Source: Chloroflexota bacterium (GTDB lineage: Bacteria > Chloroflexota > Limnocylindria > Limnocylindrales > CSP1-4). From it: a DNA stretch of 51,717 nucleotides. This document shows positions 16,593 through 23,160 of the stretch, piece by piece. The stretch is from contig VBEC01000027.1 in NCBI GenBank assembly GCA_005883615.1, positions 1 through 51,717 of the forward strand. The letters run 5' to 3'. Made by a program: the position numbers and the translations under genes. Below the pieces are notes generated by a model. It worked only from the letters and a program-made list of their open reading frames with translations, did not search any database and was not told the DNA's origin. Each line of letters opens with the position of its first letter. Within the stretch, counting starts at the first letter, position 1.

Positions 16593-18820
16593 ACGGCCGG
16601 ATCGCCGTCGCCGTCAGCGGGACCGGCAGCAATCTCTTCGCGCTCGCCGCCGCGGCCGAGCGCGGTGAGCTCGGCGGCGACATCGCCCTCGTGATCGCTG
16701 ATCGCGAGTGCCCGGCACTCGCGTGGGCCCGAGAGCGCGGGCTCCAGGCGGCCCTCATCACCGGCGGCGACGATCGCGCGGTGAGCGACGCCCTGCGCGA
16801 GGCGGCGGTCGACGTACTGGCGCTGGCCGGCTACATGCGGCTGATCGGCCCGGCGACACTCGCCGCCTTCGACGGGCACATCCTCAACACGCACCCCTCG
16901 CTCCTGCCGGCATTCCCGGGCGCGCACGCCGTGCGCGATGCGCTCGCGGCCGGGGTCGCGGTCGCCGGCGCTACGGTCCATCTCGTCAACGAGGTCGTCG
17001 ATGGGGGGCCCATCCTGCTCCAGGAAGCGGTCCCCGTCCTGCCGGACGACACCGAGCAGACCCTTCACGAGCGCATCAAGGCCGTCGAGCACCGGCTCCT
17101 GCCACGGGCGGTGGCGCTCGTCCTTGCCGGTGCAGTTCGGATCGCCGGCAATCGCGCGACCGTCGATCTGGCGGCCGCCGCCGAGCGCCTCCCGCGAAGT
17201 CGGCGCGCCCTGCTGTCGGTTTCGGACAAGACCGACCTGGTGCACTTCGCCGAGGGCCTCGCACGTGCCGGCTTCGAGCTCGTGTCGACCGGGGGCACCG
17301 CCGCGGCCCTCCGCGATGCGGGCCTGGCCGTGACCGACGTCGCCGCCGTCACGGGCTTCCCGGAGATGCTCGACGGCCGGGTAAAGACCCTCCATCCACG
17401 GATCCACGCAGGGATCCTGGCCGATCTTCGGCAGCAAGACCATTTGCGGCAGCTGGTCGCCTCCGCGATCGCCCCGTTCGAGGTCGTGGCGGTCAACCTG
17501 TATCCCTTTGCACGGGCGGCCGAGCGTCCGGGGATCGGCCTGGACGAGCTGGTCGAGGAGATCGACATCGGCGGCCCGTCACTGATTCGGGCGGCCGCCA
17601 AGAACCATGCGTCGGTGACGGTCGTCACGGCACCCGCACGGTACGAGGCGGTGCTCGTCGCGATCCAGGAGCTCGGCGGCGTTCTGGCCGGCGTGCGCGC
17701 GGCCCTGGCGATCGAAGCCTTCCGCCATACCGCGGCCTACGACGCGAGGGTGGCGGCCGAGCTGCCGTGCGCGATGGACGCGGCCGGACTGGACCTGCCG
17801 GATGAGTCCGGGCTGCCACGTTCGGCGGACCAGTTCCCGGCGACGCTGACGATCGCGCTCGAAAAGGTCGAGACGCTGCGCTACGGTGAGAACCCGCACC
17901 AGCCGGCCGCGCGCTACCGCCGGCTCGGCCGGGGTGCCGAGACGGGCCCGTTCGCGTCCGGGGAGCCGCGGCTCCAGGGCAAACCGCTCTCCTACAACAA
18001 CGTCCTCGACGCGGCTGCAGCGGCGGCATTGGCCCGCGCGCTGCGCGGTCCAGCCTGCGTCATCGTCAAGCACACCAATCCGTGCGGCGCGGCCGAGCGC
18101 CGGAGCGCGGTGGAAGCCTGGCGGGATGCCCTGGCCGGCGATCCCGTCTCGGCCTTCGGGGGCGTGGTCGGGCTCACCCGGGAGGTGGACGGTCCCCTCG
18201 CCGAGGCGCTCATATCGATCTTCCTCGAGGTGATCGTCGCTCCCGGCTTTGACGAGGCCGCCCGGCGCGCTCTGGCGGCCAAGCCGAACCTGCGCCTTCT
18301 CGTCGATCCCTCCCTGGCCGACGAGGGACCGCCCCCCGGGGCCTCGCCGACCGGCTCGATCCGGACGGCAGGCGGCGCGGTCCTGGTTTCGGCCCCGGAC
18401 GCGCAACCGGACGATCCGGCCGAGTGGGCCCTCGTGACCCGGCGGCCCCCCAGCGACGCCGAACGACGCGACCTCGAGCTGGCCTGGCGCCTCGTCCGCG
18501 GCGTGACCTCCAACGCCATCGTCCTCGTCCGCGACGGTCGACTCGTCGGCCTCGGGTCTGGCCAGACCAGCCGGGTCGATGCCGCGCGCCAGGCCGTGGC
18601 CAAGGCCGCGGCGATCAGCGGTCCGGAGGCGCTCAGGGGCGCCGCGTGCGCGTCCGACGCCTTCTTTCCCTTCGCCGACGGCGTCGAAGCCTGCCTCGAG
18701 CACGGCGTGACCGCCTTCGTCCAGCCCGGCGGCTCCGTGCGAGACGCGGAGGTGGTTGCCACGGTCGACAAGGCAGGAGCGACCATGTTGGTAACGGGCC
18801 GGCGTCACTTCCGCCACTGA
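16589..18820 (+). CDS. Fused GAR transformylase (PurN) and AICAR transformylase / IMP cyclohydrolase (PurH)
   Basis: One continuous 743-residue frame joins two enzymes normally made separately. Residues 1 to about 190 are PurN: SGTGSNLFAL near the N-terminus, then the active-site Asn100-Thr-His102 in HILNTHPSLLPAFPG and Asp138 in VVDGG. From about 205 (RRALLSVSDKTDLVHFAEG) to the end is full-length PurH, with the IMP cyclohydrolase part (FPEMLDGRVKTLHPRIHAGIL) and the transformylase part (K494-HTNPCG). Both formyl transfers use 10-formyl-tetrahydrofolate. The linker is roughly 15 residues. The GTG start overlaps the purM stop. All catalytic residues I can check are kept, so three activities are expected from one chain. 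Confidence 0.95.
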   Translation: MNGRIAVAVSGTGSNLFALAAAAERGELGGDIALVIADRECPALAWARERGLQAALITGGDDRAVSDALREAAVDVLALAGYMRLIGPATLAAFDGHILNTHPSLLPAFPGAHAVRDALAAGVAVAGATVHLVNEVVDGGPILLQEAVPVLPDDTEQTLHERIKAVEHRLLPRAVALVLAGAVRIAGNRATVDLAAAAERLPRSRRALLSVSDKTDLVHFAEGLARAGFELVSTGGTAAALRDAGLAVTDVAAVTGFPEMLDGRVKTLHPRIHAGILADLRQQDHLRQLVASAIAPFEVVAVNLYPFARAAERPGIGLDELVEEIDIGGPSLIRAAAKNHASVTVVTAPARYEAVLVAIQELGGVLAGVRAALAIEAFRHTAAYDARVAAELPCAMDAAGLDLPDESGLPRSADQFPATLTIALEKVETLRYGENPHQPAARYRRLGRGAETGPFASGEPRLQGKPLSYNNVLDAAAAAALARALRGPACVIVKHTNPCGAAERRSAVEAWRDALAGDPVSAFGGVVGLTREVDGPLAEALISIFLEVIVAPGFDEAARRALAAKPNLRLLVDPSLADEGPPPGASPTGSIRTAGGAVLVSAPDAQPDDPAEWALVTRRPPSDAERRDLELAWRLVRGVTSNAIVLVRDGRLVGLGSGQTSRVDAARQAVAKAAAISGPEALRGAACASDAFFPFADGVEACLEHGVTAFVQPGGSVRDAEVVATVDKAGATMLVTGRRHFRH

Positions 18821-18900
18821 GCGGCAGACCGCGCTCACTTCCCCGACCGGTAGGGCTGCGGTCACTTCTCCCCTTGACCGGCGGCCTTCCCCTTGACGGG
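18805..18900 (+). repeat. Degenerate ~30-bp direct repeats after purN/H
   Basis: TCACTTC followed by C-rich sequence recurs at 18805, 18835 and 18862, and GACCGG / TTGACCGG / TTGACGGG recur after it at 18845, 18874 and 18893. The last copy supplies the -35 of the promoter for the SnoaL-like gene. Confidence 0.4.
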
Positions 18901-18920
18901 TCGTCAGGGAGACGGACAAT
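18893..18920 (+). promoter_or_regulatory. Promoter of the SnoaL-like / ammonia-lyase-like operon
   Basis: TTGACG (18893-18898), a 16-base spacer and GACAAT (18915-18920) give a good housekeeping promoter, with a start near 18927 and a Shine-Dalgarno GGAGGAGG at 18933-18940. Confidence 0.6.
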
Positions 18921-18944
18921 CGCGGCGAGACTGGAGGAGGCGCC

Positions 18945-19412
18945 TTGTCCCCTAGGCAGACCAATGAGGAGGTCGTCCGCCAATACGCTCTTGCGGCGAG
19001 CGTCAACGACCTCGACGGCATGACTGCCCTGCGGGCTCCCGATTGGCGGGTGACCTGGCCCCAGTCGGGCGAAATGGTGGTCGACGACGAGGATTTCCGG
19101 GCCATCGTGGACAACTACCCGGGTGGCAGTCCGCGCACCGAGATGCGGCGCGTGGTCGGCGACGTGGATCGCTGGGTGGTCAGCCCGAGCGGGACCGTAC
19201 TGCGCGTGGCCGGCAGCGGTGACTTCTGGTGGGCCGAGTGGTCTGTTACCTACCCGGACGGCCAGGCCTATCAGTGCATCGACCTGATCGAGCTGCGCGA
19301 CGGAAGGGTCTGGCGCGAGTCCGTCTACTGGGCCACGCCGTTCACAGCACCCGACTGGCGGGTGCAATGGGTGGAGATGGACGCGGCGTATCGGGACAGC
19401 CCTGCGTCGTGA
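18945..19412 (+). CDS. SnoaL-like / NTF2-superfamily protein
   Basis: A 155-residue protein with the pattern of the NTF2-like alpha+beta barrel: an N-terminal helix (EEVVRQYALAASVNDLDGM), then alternating strands ending in DGRVWRESVYWATP. Members act as small cyclases, isomerases or binding proteins, and the sequence does not tell which. Start is TTG, chosen because GGAGGAGG sits 4 nt before it and a complete promoter lies upstream; an ATG 75 bases later would cut off the first helix. The stop overlaps the next start (GTGA), so it is co-expressed with the ammonia-lyase homologue and probably acts on the same or a related substrate. Confidence 0.75.
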   Translation: MSPRQTNEEVVRQYALAASVNDLDGMTALRAPDWRVTWPQSGEMVVDDEDFRAIVDNYPGGSPRTEMRRVVGDVDRWVVSPSGTVLRVAGSGDFWWAEWSVTYPDGQAYQCIDLIELRDGRVWRESVYWATPFTAPDWRVQWVEMDAAYRDSPAS

Positions 19413-20983
19413 CCCTCGCAGGCACGGACCTGGTCACCATTTCCGAGGAGCCCCTCAGCCTCGAAGAGCTCCTCGAGGTGGTTGCCGGAGCACGCATCGA
19501 ACTGGCGCCCGCAGCCCTGGACCGGATCCGCGCCAGCCAGGCCGTGGTCGATGCTGCGGTAGATGGACCGGATCTCGTCTACGGCCTCAATACCGGCCTG
19601 GGTCACATGCGCAACGAGCGCATGTCGCGCGAAGCGCTGGCGGGCTACCAGGATGGGATCGTGGCGTCGCATGCCGGCGGCATGGGTGCGCCACTGCCAT
19701 CGCGCATCGTCCGCGCCGCGATGGCTGCGCGACTGAGCGGCCTGGCCCGCGGAGGCTCCGGCGCGAGCGTCGGCGCCGCGCAAATCCTCGTCGCGCTCCT
19801 GAACGCGCGGATCCATCCCATCGTGCCCGAGATCGGGTCCGTCGGGGCGGCAGATCTCATGCACATGGCCGCCATCGCCCAGGTCGCGCTTGGACGTGGA
19901 CGCGCCGAGGTCGACGGGCGCGTCCTCGACGGCGCCGAGGCGCTTCGCCAGGCCGCAATCGCACCGCTCACGCTCGGGCCGAAGGACGGCCTCGCCCTGG
20001 TTTCGGCCAACGGCGTGGCGATCGGCCATGGTGCACTGGTGGTGGCCCGAGCCGCGGATCTGGCCAGCCTGGCAGACGTCGCCCTGGCGCTCTCGCTGGA
20101 AGCGATCGGCGGCAATCATTCGATCGTCGACCCGGCAGTGGCGGCCGCCAAGGGCATCGCCGGTCAGGCTGCGGCCGCGGACCATATCAGGGCGCTCCTG
20201 GCCGGTGGACCACCCGAAGACTCCTCGCCGTCGTCGCCGGTCGACGGACCGACTCCTCCCCGGGGAACAACTTCGGTCCAGGATCCACTCTCATTCCGCG
20301 TTGCGCCCCAGGTGCACGGCGCCTTCCGAACCTTCCTGGACGTAGCCTGGGAGGCCGTCGAAACGGAGCTCAACGCCTCCGACGACAACCCCCTCGTGTC
20401 CATCGCCGACGGTCGTCTGATCAGCAACGGCAACTTCCAGCCCGTTGTCCTGGCGCTTGCCTTCGACGCCATTCGGCCGGCGGTGGCCCACGTCGGGCAG
20501 CTGTCGGAGCGGCGCATGAATCACCTCTGGAGCACGGTCTTCGCGCAGCCGCTGGTCCTGGAGGCCGCGTCCGGCGCTTGGGCGACGGGGCTGCAGAGCG
20601 GGCTATTGCTGCGGTATGCGGCCGCGACGCGCTATGCCGCACTGCGCGGGATGGCGCAGCCCGCGACGCTGGACATCGGGACGCTCGACCTGGCGGTCGA
20701 GGACCACGCCACGAACGCTCCCGAGACCGTTCGCCGGACCGACGAGGCGCTCGACGCGCTCGAGGACATACTCGCGGTTGAGCTTCTGATGGCTCGCGGC
20801 ATCCTCCAGGCCCCGGGCTCGCATGGCGGCCTGGGCCGAGGCGGCCGGCTCGTCCTTGCCGAGCTCAACGAGGTCATCGCGAAGCTTCCCAACGCGGCAG
20901 CCTCGAGCGATCTCCACGAGGCGATCGTGGTGGCAATGCGCGACCGCCTCCTGCCCGCCCTGGCATCCGAGGGCTTTGCCTGA
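19409..20983 (+). CDS. Histidine/aromatic ammonia-lyase family protein lacking the MIO tripeptide
   Basis: A 524-residue homologue of histidine ammonia-lyase (HutH/PAL family). Many active-site positions are kept: Tyr58 in VYGLNTGLG, SHAGG, a conserved Asn in the SANG segment, QDP followed by Arg, and the Glu in VEDHA. The segment that should read GSVGASGDLAPL reads GSVGAADLMHM (residues 143-153). The Ala-Ser-Gly that self-cyclises to the electrophilic MIO group is gone, in frame and about three residues shorter. The QDPY Tyr is Leu. So histidase activity is doubtful; a MIO-independent, binding or other lyase role is possible. GTG start overlaps the SnoaL-like gene. Confidence 0.8.
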   Translation: MTLAGTDLVTISEEPLSLEELLEVVAGARIELAPAALDRIRASQAVVDAAVDGPDLVYGLNTGLGHMRNERMSREALAGYQDGIVASHAGGMGAPLPSRIVRAAMAARLSGLARGGSGASVGAAQILVALLNARIHPIVPEIGSVGAADLMHMAAIAQVALGRGRAEVDGRVLDGAEALRQAAIAPLTLGPKDGLALVSANGVAIGHGALVVARAADLASLADVALALSLEAIGGNHSIVDPAVAAAKGIAGQAAAADHIRALLAGGPPEDSSPSSPVDGPTPPRGTTSVQDPLSFRVAPQVHGAFRTFLDVAWEAVETELNASDDNPLVSIADGRLISNGNFQPVVLALAFDAIRPAVAHVGQLSERRMNHLWSTVFAQPLVLEAASGAWATGLQSGLLLRYAAATRYAALRGMAQPATLDIGTLDLAVEDHATNAPETVRRTDEALDALEDILAVELLMARGILQAPGSHGGLGRGGRLVLAELNEVIAKLPNAAASSDLHEAIVVAMRDRLLPALASEGFA

Positions 20984-21032
20984 GGCCACGGCTTCGCCCT
21001 CCCGGACCGCCGTTGTCGGGCGGGACGGCTGC

Positions 21033-21038
21033 TACCAT
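21033..21038 (+). promoter_or_regulatory. -10 box of metG (TACCAT)
   Basis: TACCAT ends 9 nt before the metG ATG, with no Shine-Dalgarno between; predicts a leaderless or nearly leaderless transcript. The dnaE start has the same box at the same distance. Confidence 0.5.
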
Positions 21039-21047
21039 CGCGATCCC

Positions 21048-22703
21048 ATGCCCGGACCCGACCGTTCTGCCGAATCTGAGCGCGCCCGTTACTACCTGAC
21101 GACGGCGATTGCCTACGCCAACAACCGGCCGGGCCTGCACACGCTGTTCGAGGTGATCGGTGCCGACGCGATTGCCCGCTGGCACCGCATGAAGGGCAAC
21201 GAGACGCGATTCCTGACCGGCACCGACGAGTACTCGGTGAACATCGCCCTCACGGCCGCCGAACAGGGCAGGGACCCCAAGGCCTTCGTCGACGAGATGG
21301 TGGCGTTATTTCGGACTGCCGAGGACACCCTCCAGATCAGCCCCGACCGCTTCATCCGGACGACCGATCTCGACCACCAGCGTGCCGTCCACGAAATGAT
21401 CCGAAGGGCGTACGCCAGCGGCGACCTGTACGTTGGCAACTACGAGGGCTGGTACTGCCCGAATGAGGGCTTCATCCCGGCCAGCCAGCTCGTCGAGGAC
21501 TCGAGTGGCATCCACTGCGCCAACCACCCGACGGTAGCCCTCCAATGGCTGTCCGAGCGCAACTGGTTCTTCCGGCTATCCGCGTACCAGGCGAAACTCG
21601 AGCGCTATTACGCCGAGCACCCCGACTGGGTCCAACCGGAGTACCGCAAGAACGAGATGCTGGGCTTCATCCGAGGTGGCCTGGAGGACTTCTCGGTCAG
21701 CCGCGAGAAGGCGTCATGGGGGATCCCGTTCCCGATCCGCGAGGATGGCTCGTCGTCCCAGCTTCCGGACGGGTCGTGGGATCCGGCGGCGGGCACGGTC
21801 TACGTCTGGTTCGACGCCCTGACCAACTACATCACCGGCGCGGGCTTCCCCGACGACCCGGAGGCGTTCGCCAAGTGGTGGCCGTGTGACGTCCACATCA
21901 TTGGCAAGGACATCAACCGCCTCCACACGATCATGTGGCCCGCCATGCTGATGAGCGCCGGACTGGCCCTGCCAAAGCTGGTCTGGGTCCACGGCTGGCT
22001 GCTCGCCCAGGGCGAGCGGATGAGCAAGAGCCGCGGCAACTTCCTCGACCCTAACGACATGGTCGCCGCCCTGGGCAGTGACGGGACGCGCTACGTCACC
22101 CTGCGCGAGGCCGCGTTCGACCGCGACAGCGACGTCAGCTGGAATTCCTTCGTGCGGCGCTACAACGCCGATCTGGCCAACGACTTTGGCAACCTCGTCA
22201 ACCGGACCGTCACGATGGTCAATCGATACCTCGGGGGAAACCGGCCGCCGCCGGGGCCGCCGGCCTCGCTCAGGAGCGATTGGCTGAGCACGTCGCTGAG
22301 CTATCGCGGGCACCTGGAGGGCTTTCTGCTGCACGAGGCCCTGGCCGTGCTCTGGGTCTTCGTGGGGGCCGTCAATCGCCTGGTCGACGCCGAGAAGCCG
22401 TGGGCGCTCGCGAAGGCGGCGGGGTCCAACGATGCGGATGCCGGGGAGAGGCTTCGAAATGTGCTGGGCGACCTCGTGGAGGCATGCCGGCTCATCGCGC
22501 TGGCGACCGCTCCGTTCATCCCCTCGATCGCCCCGAAGGTCCTCCAGCAGCTCGGTTACGACCAGCCTTATGGACCGGATGGCAAAGACGGGCCGCCGTT
22601 ACTGGACGAGCTCGAATGGGGCGCCCACGCCGAGGAGGCAGGCCATGTGGCCCTGCCGGAGCCGCTCTTCCCGCGACTCGATGTCGAATCCCCGGTAGCC
22701 TGA
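21048..22703 (+). CDS. metG: Methionyl-tRNA synthetase with divergent HIGH motif
   Basis: A 551-residue class I synthetase with the MetRS layout: Rossmann domain, connective insert (about 120-180), VWFDALTNYI, HIIGKDINRLHTIMWPAMLM, the RMSKSRGN loop (KMSKS equivalent) and a C-terminal helical anticodon-binding domain. The methionine-pocket Tyr of YAN is kept. However, where MetRS has HxGH, this protein reads PGLHT, so both motif histidines are replaced. The zinc-knuckle pairs are reduced to YCPNE and HCANH. tatD, a frequent metG neighbour, lies about 4 kb downstream, which supports this being the organism's MetRS. A paralogue with another role cannot be excluded. Confidence 0.85.
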   Translation: MPGPDRSAESERARYYLTTAIAYANNRPGLHTLFEVIGADAIARWHRMKGNETRFLTGTDEYSVNIALTAAEQGRDPKAFVDEMVALFRTAEDTLQISPDRFIRTTDLDHQRAVHEMIRRAYASGDLYVGNYEGWYCPNEGFIPASQLVEDSSGIHCANHPTVALQWLSERNWFFRLSAYQAKLERYYAEHPDWVQPEYRKNEMLGFIRGGLEDFSVSREKASWGIPFPIREDGSSSQLPDGSWDPAAGTVYVWFDALTNYITGAGFPDDPEAFAKWWPCDVHIIGKDINRLHTIMWPAMLMSAGLALPKLVWVHGWLLAQGERMSKSRGNFLDPNDMVAALGSDGTRYVTLREAAFDRDSDVSWNSFVRRYNADLANDFGNLVNRTVTMVNRYLGGNRPPPGPPASLRSDWLSTSLSYRGHLEGFLLHEALAVLWVFVGAVNRLVDAEKPWALAKAAGSNDADAGERLRNVLGDLVEACRLIALATAPFIPSIAPKVLQQLGYDQPYGPDGKDGPPLLDELEWGAHAEEAGHVALPEPLFPRLDVESPVA

Positions 22704-22748
22704 TCGTCGAAAGAATGATGAGCAACAAGCCCGCAAAGGAGGTGTCCC

Positions 22749-23111
22749 ATGGCAACCGGTGAGATCACCCATATCGAGTTCCCCGCGGACGATCTCGACC
22801 GTGCAAAGCGCTTTTACGAGGCGGTGGCCGGCTGGCAGTTCAGCGAGATGGAGGGCTTTCCCGGCTACTGGCTGTTCAGGACCGCGGAAGGCTCCGGCGG
22901 CGGCCTCGGCAGGCGTGGCGAGAGCGTCGGCAATGTGATCCGCGACTACATCACCGTCACGAAGCTGGAGGATGCAGTCCGCGCAGCGGAGCAGAACGGC
23001 GGCAAGGTCGTGACGCCGCCCTCCGAGATCCCGGGCATGGGCCGCTGGGCGGCCGTCCTCGACAGCGAGGGCAACGAGATCGGCTTGTGGGAGGACACAC
23101 CAAAGGCCTGA
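22749..23111 (+). CDS. VOC (glyoxalase/bleomycin-resistance) superfamily protein
   Basis: A 120-residue single vicinal-oxygen-chelate protein: THIEFPADDLDRAKRFYEAVAGW opens the first beta-alpha-beta unit and the second ends in AAVLDSEGNEIGLWE, the usual metal Glu region. The substrate cannot be deduced; this subfamily is often only called glyoxalase-like. Its Shine-Dalgarno is exceptionally complete (AAAGGAGGTG at 22735-22744, 4 nt before the ATG), suggesting high translation. It stands 45 nt after metG and is followed by a hairpin. Confidence 0.85.
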   Translation: MATGEITHIEFPADDLDRAKRFYEAVAGWQFSEMEGFPGYWLFRTAEGSGGGLGRRGESVGNVIRDYITVTKLEDAVRAAEQNGGKVVTPPSEIPGMGRWAAVLDSEGNEIGLWEDTPKA

Positions 23112-23126
23112 CCCGGATACTCGGGA

Positions 23127-23145
23127 GGCGCCGATTGACGGCGCC
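23127..23145 (+). terminator. Hairpin between the VOC gene and the cyclase gene
   Basis: GGCGCC-GATTGAC-GGCGCC, extended by GGG/CCC across a bulged A. No T tract follows, so it may be a weak terminator or an operator beside the next -10 box. Confidence 0.35.
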
Positions 23146-23148
23146 CCC

Positions 23149-23154
23149 GACAAT
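23149..23154 (+). promoter_or_regulatory. -10 box of the cyclase-ATPase gene (GACAAT)
   Basis: GACAAT ends exactly 6 nt before the GTG start. No Shine-Dalgarno is present. Same geometry as uvrD, ligA, gatC and others in the window. Confidence 0.45.
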
Positions 23155-23160
23155 GCCCGC

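Noticed and set aside
23135-23140. TTGACG as the -35 of the cyclase gene
   Set aside because: Only 8 bases separate it from GACAAT, far too short; it lies in the loop of the GGCGCC hairpin.
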